Shown: positions 8,655 through 17,518 of the stretch, piece after piece | Layout of the letters: each line of letters opens with the position of its first letter | Numbering within the stretch: position 1 is the first letter of the stretch | Assembly (NCBI GenBank): GCA_009695205.1 | Contig: SIBK01000039.1 | Location: forward strand, 1-41,056 | Reading direction: 5' to 3' | From: Pedosphaera sp. | GTDB taxonomy: Bacteria; Verrucomicrobiota; Verrucomicrobiia; Limisphaerales; UBA9464 | DNA: 41,056 nt | Translations under genes and position numbers: made by a program | Notes under the pieces: generated by a model | The model's database searches: none | Told to the model about the DNA's origin: nothing | Seen by the model: the letters and a program-made list of their open reading frames with translations, nothing else

Positions 8655-10136
8655 TCACGCGAGGATTCCGTGAATGACCGAGCCGTGGTCCTGTTCCAGG
8701 CGCTTGCGTCCGGGGATCTCCAGCGTGCGAGAATCCAGTCCAAGCTGGTGGAGTACCGTCGCGTGAATGTCGGTCACGTAATGCCGGTTATCGATGGCAT
8801 GAAATCCGAGTTCATCCGTTGCCCCATGTTGTACTCCCCCTCGGATGCCCCCGCCGGCCAGCCACGCGCTGAACCCTTGCGGGTGATGATCCCGTCCTGT
8901 GCCTTCGGCGCCCGGGGAACGTCCAAACTCCGTGCCAAAGACGACCAGGGTGTCGTTCAGTAGGCCGCGCTGCTTCAGATCCTTGAGAAGCGCGGCCACC
9001 GGGACGTCCACCTGGTCTGAAAGGGAGGTATGGTTCTTCTTAATGTCGCTGTGTGCGTCCCACGCCCCGCCGCCGCCGCCGCCGTGGAATATCTGGACGA
9101 AACGGACCCCTCGTTCAACGAGGCGGCGTGCCACCAAACATTGTTCGCCAAAGGATTTCGTCCCGGCTTGATCCAGTCCGTATAGCCGCCGTATATGTTC
9201 GGGTTCCCGTTCCAGTTCCAGCGTTTCCGGGATGCTGGTCTGCATCTGGAAGGCGAGCTCATACGATCGGATTCGAGCTCGCAGCTGCAGGTCGTCCGGA
9301 TAGTCAATGCCCGCCATCCGATTCAGCCTGCCGAGCAACCCCAAATTGGCGGTCTGCTCTTCGGTGGTGATGGCATTGGCCGGCGGCCGGATGAAGGGCA
9401 GGGGGTTTTTTGGATCGGTGTTTAGCCGAACCCCACCGTGTTCTGGGCCAAGATAGGAAGCTCCGTACGTGAATGTTCCTCCGCAGCAGTCCCCGGTCGG
9501 CGCTCCCAGTACTACATATTCCGGGAGATTTTCATTCATCGAACCCAACCCGTAGCAAGCCCAGGCCCCGAGCGTTGGATGTTCCAGTTCCCGTGGGTGC
9601 CGGCCCGTCTGCCAGGTCAGTTGTGCCCCATGGTCATTGTGAATCGTCCAGAGCGAACGCACCACGGCGAGGTCATCCGCACAGTCACCGATGTTTCGAA
9701 ACCAATCACCCACCACCAATCCGCACTCACCGTAACGGCGAAATCCGGTTTGCAGTGGCATCAAAGTCTTGCGATTTCCGTGCGACGGGTTTCCGCCGAG
9801 CACGTTGTTGTGCTCGGTTTTCAGCACATTGGCGAAGGGGGTTTCCGCGATCGATTTGCCCGCGTACTGGTTCAGCGCGGGTTTGATATCAAAGCTCTCC
9901 AGATGGCTGACGCCGCCGCATAGAAAGATCCAGATCACGGAGAGCGCGCGAGGTGTCGACTGTGGAAGGCCGGTTGGAGGAGTCCATTTTTCGTCTTCGG
10001 GCGATGGTGAGGCATCGGCCAGCAGATGCCCGTCGCGGTAGAGCAATGCACCCAGCGCCAGGCCCGTAAATCCCATGCCGGTGTCGGCGAGAAAACTGCG
10101 TCGAGTAATGCCTTGACAGGAATTCGATGAATTCAT
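8655..10136 (-). CDS. DUF1501 domain protein, Tat-exported (paralogue 1)
   Basis: This 493-residue protein starts with a twin-arginine signal (ITRRSFLADTGMGFTG, then a hydrophobic core). The DUF1501 domain of the alkaline phosphatase/sulfatase-like fold follows, with WIFLCGGVSHLESFDIKP near the front, ERGVRFVQIFH, WDAHSDIKKNH, VVFGTEFGRSPGAEG and GRDHHPQGFSAWLAGGG. These proteins are exported folded and accompany DUF1549/DUF1553 cytochrome-like proteins in Planctomycetes and Verrucomicrobia; the reaction is not established. The start at 10136 puts the Tat motif near the N-terminus and leaves 16 bases after the stop of the upstream DUF1549/DUF1553 gene, so the two form an operon. A run of six glycines coded by a (CCG)6 tract on the plus strand precedes the WDAH motif. 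That is unusual compared with the second copy at 28361. Confidence 0.9.
   Translation of the reverse strand: MNSSNSCQGITRRSFLADTGMGFTGLALGALLYRDGHLLADASPSPEDEKWTPPTGLPQSTPRALSVIWIFLCGGVSHLESFDIKPALNQYAGKSIAETPFANVLKTEHNNVLGGNPSHGNRKTLMPLQTGFRRYGECGLVVGDWFRNIGDCADDLAVVRSLWTIHNDHGAQLTWQTGRHPRELEHPTLGAWACYGLGSMNENLPEYVVLGAPTGDCCGGTFTYGASYLGPEHGGVRLNTDPKNPLPFIRPPANAITTEEQTANLGLLGRLNRMAGIDYPDDLQLRARIRSYELAFQMQTSIPETLELEREPEHIRRLYGLDQAGTKSFGEQCLVARRLVERGVRFVQIFHGGGGGGAWDAHSDIKKNHTSLSDQVDVPVAALLKDLKQRGLLNDTLVVFGTEFGRSPGAEGTGRDHHPQGFSAWLAGGGIRGGVQHGATDELGFHAIDNRHYVTDIHATVLHQLGLDSRTLEIPGRKRLEQDHGSVIHGILA
9067..9084. repeat. (CCG)6 trinucleotide tract inside DUF1501 gene
   Basis: Six uninterrupted CCG units on the plus strand encode six glycines in the minus-strand DUF1501 protein, directly before its AWDAH motif. 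The tract keeps the reading frame, so length changes by whole units would only lengthen or shorten the glycine loop. Confidence 0.9.
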
Positions 10137-10152
10137 ACGGCACGACGGTTGT

Positions 10153-12888
10153 TCAGCGAACGGTGACAAAATCGTTATGGTTAAAGAGTACCAGAGCCAA
10201 ATTCTCCAAGGCCCGGTTTGAGCGTCCCGCTTCCGGAGACACCGGCTGGGACTGGGATTCGAGGAAGCAGTGACACTCCCGGAGTTCTCCGGCGGTTGGG
10301 CTTCGGGCCAGCACATAGCGGAAGGCGTCGCCGACGGCCCGATCGGGGTCCGCCTCAAAACTGGCCTGCAAGCGGCGAGCCAGGAGCCGGGCTTGGCGCA
10401 GGGCGAGTTCGCTGTTCGCCAGGGCTAGCGCCTGCTGCGGCATCACGCTCGGATGACGCTCATAGCATTCCGTCACACTCGGTCCGTCAAAAATCTGCAG
10501 AAATTCCGCCTGCTTCTCCGCCGCGTGCCGGAGATAGAGGGAGCGACGTGTGGAGGTCAGCGCGAGCTGATGATCGATTTCGGGGCCGCCCCGGGTGGAA
10601 TCCAGATTGCCCGCAACCCCGAGAAGATTGTCGCGAATGCTCTCTGCCTCCAATCGATGGGAGCTCATTCGCCACAGGAAAATGTTGTCCGGATCCAGTT
10701 TTAGATTGTCTTCCGAGGGTGTCGAAGCCAGTCGGTAGGCGGCGCTCGTTACGATCAATCGATGGAGGTGTTTCATCCGCCAGGCACCACGCGTGAGCAC
10801 CGCTGCGGGGCCCCTCGCCCCTCGGGAATCGGAAGAGGGCGACGTACCGGGCGCCATCAATTCTGCGGCCAACCAATCGAGCAGTTGCGGATTGCTGGGT
10901 GGACGACCGTTCCTGCCAAAATCTGAAACGGTCGGCACCAGTCCTCGCCCAAAATGTCGGAGCCAGATCTGATTCACCGCCACCCGTGCCGTCAGGGGGT
11001 TCTCCGGTGACGTCAACCATTTCGCGAATGCCAGCCGGCGGCCGGTGCTGTGGGATGGATAGGTGTCGCGCGTCCGCGCCTGAAACTGCGCATTCAAGGG
11101 GTTCGCCAAGGTATTCACCGCTTCGGTGTGCGCTCGGTTGGCGTCCTCCAGTTTTTTTCGAGCGTCGGCGGGTGCCTTCGCAGGATCGGCTCCTGTCGCG
11201 ACGCGCGCCTGATGCAATCGTAGGAGCGCATCAGCCACACTCACGGTTCGCTGCAGCAGCACCAGGTTGGTCGCCCCATTGTCAGGAGTGACCGTTGACG
11301 TCGCAATGGCGCCCAAGGAGCGCTCACGGCCGATCTGTTCGGAGAGCACTCGGTGCTGCTTTTCAATCAGATCGAGTAGAAGGGCTGCCTCAACCCGCTT
11401 CTCGGGCGTGGCATGGGTGCTGGACGCCTGTTCTGCGGCGGCTGTCTGGGCCGTTGCAATCGCCCGTGCGCTCATCGCCAGCAAATCATCCCGAACGAAC
11501 TCTCGATCGTCCGGGTACTGAGCCGCAGGCGGAAGGATCACCTCTTCGATCTCGAGCTTTCCCCCAAGAGCCTCGGGAACTCCCGCGGTAATGACCTCGT
11601 TTGTCAGCGGATTTCGCTCGTCGCCTCTGACAAACAACCACGTCGGAGTGTTCGTGCTGTCGAAAGCACGCACCAATCCATCCCGTGCGACCTCCACGTG
11701 GCCCGGGATACGATCCGTGCGCACCTGATGGGGTTCAAAAATGGCACGCAACGCGTAGTATTCTCGTTGCGAGATCGGATCATACATATGGTCATGGCAT
11801 TTGGCGCAACCTGCAGTGAGGCCCAAGAATGCTTGCGCGGTGTGCTTCACAGTGTCCTCAAGCCATTGTTCGCGTGAGAGCATCTTATAGTTTCGAACCA
11901 GGAAGCCTGTCGCTCGGAGTGCGTTGGGATCCGCAGGAGATTGTTCATCTGCAGCCAACATCTCGGTTACCATGCGATCGTACGGGAGATCGGCATTCAG
12001 GGATTCAACGATCCAGTCCCGCCAACGCCATATATGTGGCTTCGAATCGCGCACCTGGTTTCCATCGGCCCAACCCGCCCAGTCGCTGTAGCGCCAGACA
12101 TCCATCCAATGCCGGGCCCAGCGCTCGCCGTACCGGGGGTCGTCCAAGAGACGGTCCACCACCGTTTCCCAAGCGGTCGCGGAATTGTCCGCAAGAAACG
12201 CCGCCTGCTCTCCGGGATCCGGATTGAGACCGATCAAGTCCTGATATACCCGCCGCAATAAGACGTCGCGCGGCGCAATTGGCCGGGGTTTCAATCTTCG
12301 CTGCGCCCATTCGGCCGCAAGAAAATCGTCAATGGGATTGCGACGTTCAAATCCCCCGGGCGCGGGGGCCACCACGGGAACGGGGGGGCGGCGGACGGGT
12401 TCAAACGGGCGCCAGCGGTATCCGGCGAGAAATTGCTCGAACGCGTTCAGGCGCCCAGCGGCACCGCCCAACTCGGTCGGGTCAGGGACATCGTCCTTGT
12501 CGCCCGGATTGTGCCCAAGCAAGAGTTCGGTGCGATTATCCACACCATCGACGTCGGCATCTTCCGAGGCGATCCGGTTCAAGCGGTCGTCCAAATCCAA
12601 TGCCTTGCCCGATTGTCGCACCTCGTCGCCGACCTGCCGCAAGCGGGCGCCGAAAGGATTGTGAGGAAAGTCGGCAAGGTTCTTTGGATTTTTCGCCTCG
12701 CTGGGGAGGTGGCAGGTGGTGCAGCGAGCCAGTTTGCGTGCGAGGAATCGATCAAAGTGACGCTCCAAGGCAGCCTTGTTGGCCGGAGTCGCTTCGGTAG
12801 GCAAGAGGGCAGTCGCCAACAGGCCTGCCATCAACGGGAAACGGAGCCAGTCGATCCAGCTCACCGAAATGGATGTGCGCCAAAACAC
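10153..12888 (-). CDS. DUF1549/DUF1553 planctomycete-type cytochrome-like protein (paralogue 1)
   Basis: This 911-residue exported protein has an N-terminal hydrophobic signal, then one heme-binding motif CTTCH (C56, C59, H60) in a short cytochrome-like segment. DUF1549 follows with GERWARHWMDVWRYSD and the family motif CAKCHDH (C361, C364, H365), continuing YDPISQREYYAL. DUF1553 near the C-terminus shows RVAVNQIWLRHFGRGLVPT and SDFGRNGRPPSNPQLLDW. Such proteins are thought to be periplasmic redox or carbohydrate-modifying components, but no activity is proven. It is the first gene of an operon with the DUF1501 gene 16 bases downstream. Unlike the 1146-residue paralogue at 24931 it lacks a long insert between the two DUFs, and its N-terminal heme segment is of a different type. 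A start at M20 (12831) is possible. Confidence 0.9.
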   Translation of the reverse strand: MFWRTSISVSWIDWLRFPLMAGLLATALLPTEATPANKAALERHFDRFLARKLARCTTCHLPSEAKNPKNLADFPHNPFGARLRQVGDEVRQSGKALDLDDRLNRIASEDADVDGVDNRTELLLGHNPGDKDDVPDPTELGGAAGRLNAFEQFLAGYRWRPFEPVRRPPVPVVAPAPGGFERRNPIDDFLAAEWAQRRLKPRPIAPRDVLLRRVYQDLIGLNPDPGEQAAFLADNSATAWETVVDRLLDDPRYGERWARHWMDVWRYSDWAGWADGNQVRDSKPHIWRWRDWIVESLNADLPYDRMVTEMLAADEQSPADPNALRATGFLVRNYKMLSREQWLEDTVKHTAQAFLGLTAGCAKCHDHMYDPISQREYYALRAIFEPHQVRTDRIPGHVEVARDGLVRAFDSTNTPTWLFVRGDERNPLTNEVITAGVPEALGGKLEIEEVILPPAAQYPDDREFVRDDLLAMSARAIATAQTAAAEQASSTHATPEKRVEAALLLDLIEKQHRVLSEQIGRERSLGAIATSTVTPDNGATNLVLLQRTVSVADALLRLHQARVATGADPAKAPADARKKLEDANRAHTEAVNTLANPLNAQFQARTRDTYPSHSTGRRLAFAKWLTSPENPLTARVAVNQIWLRHFGRGLVPTVSDFGRNGRPPSNPQLLDWLAAELMAPGTSPSSDSRGARGPAAVLTRGAWRMKHLHRLIVTSAAYRLASTPSEDNLKLDPDNIFLWRMSSHRLEAESIRDNLLGVAGNLDSTRGGPEIDHQLALTSTRRSLYLRHAAEKQAEFLQIFDGPSVTECYERHPSVMPQQALALANSELALRQARLLARRLQASFEADPDRAVGDAFRYVLARSPTAGELRECHCFLESQSQPVSPEAGRSNRALENLALVLFNHNDFVTVR

Positions 12889-13079
12889 GGGGATTCAATG
12901 AGGACGCTAGCGCGGGAGTGACCCGTGGCCAAGGACGGATATGCGCGCAGATTGTCTTTGGGCGTAAGGCCAAAAACTTCTGTCCGCGCCCACCCTCGAT
13001 GCCTCGCAGGTTAGCAACCCGCGATACAGCGGACTAGGCCGCCTGCACTACGACACGCTCGCTTATTCACGCTCGCCGA

Positions 13080-14480
13080 TTACCGCATCAGATGTTTCTG
13101 CAGATACCCGACCGTTTGCCGGACATTCTGATCCACTTCCATTCGGTCCTTCACAGCCCTGCACGCATGGAGCACCGTGCCGTGGTCTCGTCCTCCAAAT
13201 GCATCTCCGATGATACTGAGTGAAGATTCAGTCAGCTGTCGGGACAGAAACATGGCAACCTGCCGAGGGAAGGCGATGTTTTCGGGACGCCGCTTGCTGG
13301 TCATATCCGCAAGGCGGATGTCGTAGTGTTCCGCGACCTGCTTTTGGATTGAACCAATGGTAACGGATTGCCGGCCCTCCTGTTGGAGGATTTCGCGCAA
13401 GAGGGACTCGACGACCGCGACGGTAATGGCCTTGCCGGTGAGCGAGGAGTAGGACGCGACCCGGACGAACGCACCCTCCAAGCGCCGGATATTGGTGCGG
13501 ATCCGTTGAGCCAGGAAATCCCGAACTTCGGCGGGAAGCTCAATATGCATGATTTTCTCCTTCTGGCGCAGGATTGCGATGCGGGTTTCGACGTCCGGAG
13601 CCTGGAGGTCGGCCGTGAGGCCCCATTCAAACCGCGAAACTAGGCGCTGTTCCAGCCCCTGGATTTCATTGGCGGGCCGGTCGCAGGTCATCACGATCTG
13701 TTTCCGATTCTCGTGCAGCGTATTGAACGTGTGGAAGAATTCCTCCTGGATTCGCTCCTTTCCAGCCAGAAACTGGACATCATCGATCAGCAGCAGATCG
13801 ACGAGCCGGTACTTCTTGCGGAATTTCGGCAACTGACCCGCTTGCAGGGATTCGATGAACTCATTGGTGAATTTTTCGCAACTGAGGTAGGCGACTCGCG
13901 CGGCCTTGCGCTGCGCTAGCACCTGGTGGCCAATGGCGTGGAGCAGGTGGGTTTTTCCGAGGCCGACGCCGCCAAACAGAAAGAGGGGATTGTACGTCTT
14001 GCCGGGGTTCTGGGCAACCGCGACGGCGGCACCGTGGGCGAGGTTATTGTTATTACCCACCACGAATGTTTCAAACGAGTTGCTTGGATTGAAGGAGGCG
14101 TCGGCTTGCCGTGGATTGCATGCGACCTCGACCGCCCGTGGTGTGCCTTCCGAATTCTCCGGCATCATGGGGCGCGGGACGCTTCCAGGAGCGTTCATCC
14201 CACCGCGGAAGGCAATCTCGGTCACCGCACCGGCTACGCGGCTGACCACACTGCGAACCACATCCCGGTAGTTGTCCTGCATCCAGGAAGCCGCGAAATC
14301 GTCGGGAGACTCGAGCTCCATGACTCCATTGATGAGAGTTATCGGGCGAAGCGGAGCAAACCACATGTTGAAGATCTCTGGCTTCAACATCCCGCGGAGC
14401 ACGTCCACAGCGTCGGACCAAACAGAATCGGCGGATGCGTGCATGCGCTCGGCGTGGAGGGGTGGCGTTAGTACTTCCAT
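13080..14480 (-). CDS. dnaA: Chromosomal replication initiator protein DnaA
   Basis: This 466-residue DnaA has all four domains. Domain I starts VWSDAVDVLRGMLKPEIFNMW. A short linker leads to the AAA+ domain III with Walker A GGVGLGKT at 170-177 and Walker B LLLIDDVQF with the acidic pair at 233-234. The NIRRLEGAFVRV sensor-2 region follows, then domain IV with the DNA-binding signature FGGRDHGTVLHACRAV near residues 428-443. DnaA binds DnaA boxes, melts the origin and loads the helicase. The signature has Gly434 where E. coli has the first Thr of HTT. The frame extends to 14582, but I chose ATG 14480 because GGTGA lies 8 bases upstream. ATG 14444 is a second candidate without a ribosome binding site. 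The upstream region holds DnaA-box-like sites, consistent with autoregulation or an origin. Confidence 0.97.
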   Translation of the reverse strand: MEVLTPPLHAERMHASADSVWSDAVDVLRGMLKPEIFNMWFAPLRPITLINGVMELESPDDFAASWMQDNYRDVVRSVVSRVAGAVTEIAFRGGMNAPGSVPRPMMPENSEGTPRAVEVACNPRQADASFNPSNSFETFVVGNNNNLAHGAAVAVAQNPGKTYNPLFLFGGVGLGKTHLLHAIGHQVLAQRKAARVAYLSCEKFTNEFIESLQAGQLPKFRKKYRLVDLLLIDDVQFLAGKERIQEEFFHTFNTLHENRKQIVMTCDRPANEIQGLEQRLVSRFEWGLTADLQAPDVETRIAILRQKEKIMHIELPAEVRDFLAQRIRTNIRRLEGAFVRVASYSSLTGKAITVAVVESLLREILQQEGRQSVTIGSIQKQVAEHYDIRLADMTSKRRPENIAFPRQVAMFLSRQLTESSLSIIGDAFGGRDHGTVLHACRAVKDRMEVDQNVRQTVGYLQKHLMR

Positions 14481-14923
14481 GTGTTTATTCACCGGTGCCC
14501 GTTCACACAACTGTAAACATGCGGAGCCACAACAATTTGCAGAGGAGACTTGACGAGAGTCCAAAGAAAGAAGGGCTCTCATTTCCTAGAAAATCGACAT
14601 GTCTAACTTTATAACACTTTGAATACATTATAGTTACAACTTAATTGTGGCATGGCGTGCTTCCCGTTGAAATCCGGCGACTATCCGGTAAATGAGTTGC
14701 GGCACGCGAGGCTTCTAGGAGAAAGAGCCATTGGGGACGAGGGAAACTTTTCCGGTGTTGTTCGCAAGTTATTCACAGTGTCAGAAACTACCGATTTTTC
14801 GGGCTTTTTGACGATCTTAACCGTTGAGGAACCTCCCTATTCCTAGGTATCTCCCTCGATCATTCACAGATCGAGTTCGCTAGTTTTGACGAAATCGGTT
14901 CCGTAAGTCAGGCTGAGCATTCG
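14481..14923. other. Candidate oriC / dnaA regulatory region
   Basis: This 443-base gap separates divergent dnaA and the VKOR-type gene. It holds a markedly AT-rich stretch at about 14603-14648 within a GC-rich window, which could serve as the unwinding element. One site fits the DnaA box TTATNCACA exactly (14769-14777) and two differ by one base (TTATTCACC at 14485-14493, TCATTCACA at 14860-14868). A further one-mismatch site, TTATTCACG, lies just beyond the dnaA stop at 13063-13071. All four are on the plus strand. I found no protein gene I would support here; a 64-codon open frame at 14652-14846 has no family features. Strand-composition skew over a larger region would be needed to call this the chromosome origin. 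Confidence 0.45.
14769..14777 (+). promoter_or_regulatory. DnaA box TTATTCACA
   Basis: The nine bases TTATTCACA match the relaxed bacterial DnaA box TTATNCACA. The site lies about 290 bases upstream of the dnaA start and about 150 bases upstream of the VKOR-type gene, near an AT-rich segment. A single exact match could occur by chance, so its position next to dnaA is the main support. Confidence 0.5.
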
Positions 14924-16369
14924 ATGAGCCGCAAAAAAAGAGCCGTCCGCCCTGGGACCTCGGGGAACTCCCGGCCGACACCATCCGCACCCATGCCTGT
15001 AGATTTGAGTGAATCGCCTCCGGCTGGAATGTTGTGGCTGGCCCGTGGGCTGCTGCTGGTTGCCCTGGGGATAGCCGCCTACCTATCCGTTGTCTCACTC
15101 AATGGCGGGGGCATTGCGGGCTGTGGCGCGGATGCCGGGTGCAGCGAAGTCCTCGGGAGCCGATGGAGCAAATGGATCGGGATTCCAGTGAGCCTGCCGG
15201 CGGCGTTGGCGTATCTCGTGATGATCGGAATGACGTTTGCTGAACTCCGTTCGGTAAACAGTCGCTGCGTGCTTCAGACATTGTGTCTTGTAATTTTCGG
15301 CGCGGCCGCCTGGTTTGTCGGATTGTCCGTTTTCGCCGTCGGCAAGGTTTGCCCGTATTGCCTGATGACCCATGCGTGCGGGGTGGTCGGTTCAGGCCTG
15401 TTGCTGGCTTGGCTGACAGGGCGACACCCACTGCTGTCGGCGAAAGGAGCTCTGGACGGCGCGTGGGAAAGAGCGATTCCTGCGGCATTGGCCGGACTGG
15501 TCGCCCTGATCGGCGGTCAGTTATTGTTCGCCCCAAAGTCGTTTCGCGTCGCTTCGATGGCTTCGAACACCAATTCCACCCGGCTCGCGGCGCCGGGAAT
15601 GAGCCCCCCAGCGGCGCCCGCAGTCGCAGTCACACTCTCGTCGACGGGGGGGCTGGCGCTGGGCGCTTCCGCAACCTCGAACAGCGTGCAACGCTCGCCA
15701 GCGATTTTGCCCACAGTGCCGCCGTCGCAGGAGTTGAGTTCGGCCGGTCCGCCGCCCTCCCATCCGACGCTGCGGCTCCATGGCAGCGCGTTCGCTCTGG
15801 ATCTAACAGACGTGCCGGTGCTGGGGTCCGCTTATGCCGAGAAGGTCATGGTTTCGATGTTTGATTATACCTGCGAACATTGCCGTCACGCTCACACTTC
15901 GATCATGACCGCACAGCGGTATTTTTCGAACCGGCTCGCAGTCGTCAGCCTGCCCACGCCATTGGATTCAAAGTGCAATCCGTGGATCCGCCGCACTGCT
16001 GAGCAGCATGAGAACGCGTGTGCACTGGCGCGGTTGGCGCTGGCCGTTTGGCGGTCGGATCGCAAGCGCTTTCCGGAATATGACGAATGGGTGATGACCT
16101 CTGCCGATGCTCTGAGACCGGAGCGGGCACACGAACGAGCGTTGGAACTTGTCGGATTAATCGCATTGGAACGTGCTTTGGGAGATCCGTGGATCGACCA
16201 AACGATTCGGACATCGGTATCCCTTTATCGCACCAATTGGTTGGTGGCCAAAAGCAGCTCCATGCCGATGATGGTGATAGGGACCAACGTCATTTCAGGG
16301 TCGGTACGATCTCCCAATGAGGTTTTTCAACTGCTCGACCGAGGGCTTGGACTCAAGCAAACCCCTTGA
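14924..16369 (+). CDS. Vitamin K epoxide reductase (VKOR) fused to a DsbA-like thioredoxin domain
   Basis: This 481-residue membrane protein has an N-terminal VKOR domain of several transmembrane helices from about residue 35 to 200. It carries the loop cysteine pair C67/C73 and the active-site CPYC at 143-146. A Pro/Ser/Ala-rich linker (about 210-285) leads to a thioredoxin-fold domain with FDYTCEHC (C317, C320) and a late MPMMVIG cis-Pro region. In related bacteria VKOR re-oxidises a DsbA-like partner and passes electrons to quinone, so the fusion should carry out complete disulfide formation in the periplasm. The thioredoxin domain is rather divergent. The start codon precedes a basic, export-compatible N-terminus. 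It is followed by DUF3616 after 38 bases on the same strand and could supply oxidising power for the exported CxxCH proteins encoded in the window. Confidence 0.9.
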   Translation: MSRKKRAVRPGTSGNSRPTPSAPMPVDLSESPPAGMLWLARGLLLVALGIAAYLSVVSLNGGGIAGCGADAGCSEVLGSRWSKWIGIPVSLPAALAYLVMIGMTFAELRSVNSRCVLQTLCLVIFGAAAWFVGLSVFAVGKVCPYCLMTHACGVVGSGLLLAWLTGRHPLLSAKGALDGAWERAIPAALAGLVALIGGQLLFAPKSFRVASMASNTNSTRLAAPGMSPPAAPAVAVTLSSTGGLALGASATSNSVQRSPAILPTVPPSQELSSAGPPPSHPTLRLHGSAFALDLTDVPVLGSAYAEKVMVSMFDYTCEHCRHAHTSIMTAQRYFSNRLAVVSLPTPLDSKCNPWIRRTAEQHENACALARLALAVWRSDRKRFPEYDEWVMTSADALRPERAHERALELVGLIALERALGDPWIDQTIRTSVSLYRTNWLVAKSSSMPMMVIGTNVISGSVRSPNEVFQLLDRGLGLKQTP

Positions 16370-16407
16370 AAAATTAAATCCACCGGCAATCAAAGGTTCC
16401 ACGGATC

Positions 16408-17433
16408 ATGATAACTAATCCGAGCAGCCTGACGGAGCAGACGACATTCCATCGACTCGCAATCGAAGCGTGGCGTTGGCGACTACGTTGGGCAATTCTG
16501 ATGTTGAGTGCCAGCACCGCGAGTGGCAGGGGTCGTACGGAGGTCACCGCTACAGAGTTGCTTCGGCATGCTGGAATGGCCAATGCGTCGGCGGCTGCAA
16601 GCCTTTCGGCAAATCTTTTTGTGGTGGCCAGCGACGAAGATAATCGGTTGAGAATCTATTCCTCGGGATCCAATGGCGCACCCGTATTTGTTCGTGACTG
16701 TGGCCCGTTTCTGGGGTTGACGGGCCACGCGTTGGAGGCGGACATCGAGGGCGGCGCCCGCGTGGGGGACCGAATCTTCTGGCTCGGCTCGCATTCGCGA
16801 AATCAGGAGGGCCGCTGGCGGGGAAATCGGCACCGCTTCTTTGCTACGGACGTCATCACCAACGCCAACGGATTCAACGTAATACCCGCAGGTCAACCTT
16901 GCACCGATTTGCTGGAGCAGATCCTGGCCGATCCACGGTTTGATCATCTGGATTTGAAGGCTGCTGCGCTCAATGCGCCGGAACGGGGAGGGATCAATCT
17001 CGAGGGCTTGGCGGCGACCTCGACGGGCGGATTGCTCCTGGGATTTCGCAGTCCGGCCCCAGAAGGGCACGCGCTATTGATTCCGTTGATCAACCCCGCA
17101 GATGTTGTGGTCGGGCGGCCGGCCCGGTTTGCCGATGCGATCCGGTTAAATCTGGAGGGGTTGGGAGTACGGGACATCGTATGGACCGGGTCTGAGTATT
17201 ATGTCATCGCGGGAAGTCAGGGAAAGGGGGGTGTGGTCGGCCTGTATCGGTGGAAGGGGCCCCAGCATCGTCCCAAAAAGCTGGACTGGCGCCCGCCGCA
17301 TCACTTCAACGCGGAAGCCCTCGCCGTGTTCGGGTCGCCGGAACATCCAACGTTGCTGGTGCTCAGCGACGATGGACGTGCGATGAAGTCAACCGGTGAA
17401 TCCAGTTTCCGAAGTCTCCGGATGGTGCCCTAG
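16408..17433 (+). CDS. DUF3616 domain protein
   Basis: This 341-residue protein is recognisable as DUF3616 from ASLSANLFVVASDEDNRLRI near the start, FWLGSHSRNQEG, INLEGLAATSTGGLLLGFR, and the closing HFNAEALAVFGSPE and LLVLSDDG. The pattern is that of a beta-propeller-like or phytase-like exported protein, but no activity is known. A hydrophobic stretch with basic residues at about 23-40 may act as a signal peptide. No ribosome binding site is evident at ATG 16408, and a later start at the methionine of LMLSAS (about residue 32) would shorten the signal. It follows the VKOR-type gene by 38 bases and converges on the broken protease gene. Confidence 0.85.
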   Translation: MITNPSSLTEQTTFHRLAIEAWRWRLRWAILMLSASTASGRGRTEVTATELLRHAGMANASAAASLSANLFVVASDEDNRLRIYSSGSNGAPVFVRDCGPFLGLTGHALEADIEGGARVGDRIFWLGSHSRNQEGRWRGNRHRFFATDVITNANGFNVIPAGQPCTDLLEQILADPRFDHLDLKAAALNAPERGGINLEGLAATSTGGLLLGFRSPAPEGHALLIPLINPADVVVGRPARFADAIRLNLEGLGVRDIVWTGSEYYVIAGSQGKGGVVGLYRWKGPQHRPKKLDWRPPHHFNAEALAVFGSPEHPTLLVLSDDGRAMKSTGESSFRSLRMVP

Positions 17434-17518
17434 GGTCGGCTGCTGGGGTCGAGCCGTGACTCGGGAAAAACGACACCCCGAATCCAGGTGGCATTGGTCT
17501 AGCGCCATGATGGAGGCA

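Noticed and set aside
14652..14846. A 64-codon open frame starting MACFPLKSGDYP in the dnaA upstream gap
   Set aside because: No family features, no ribosome binding site, and it lies in a region better explained as regulatory or origin DNA.
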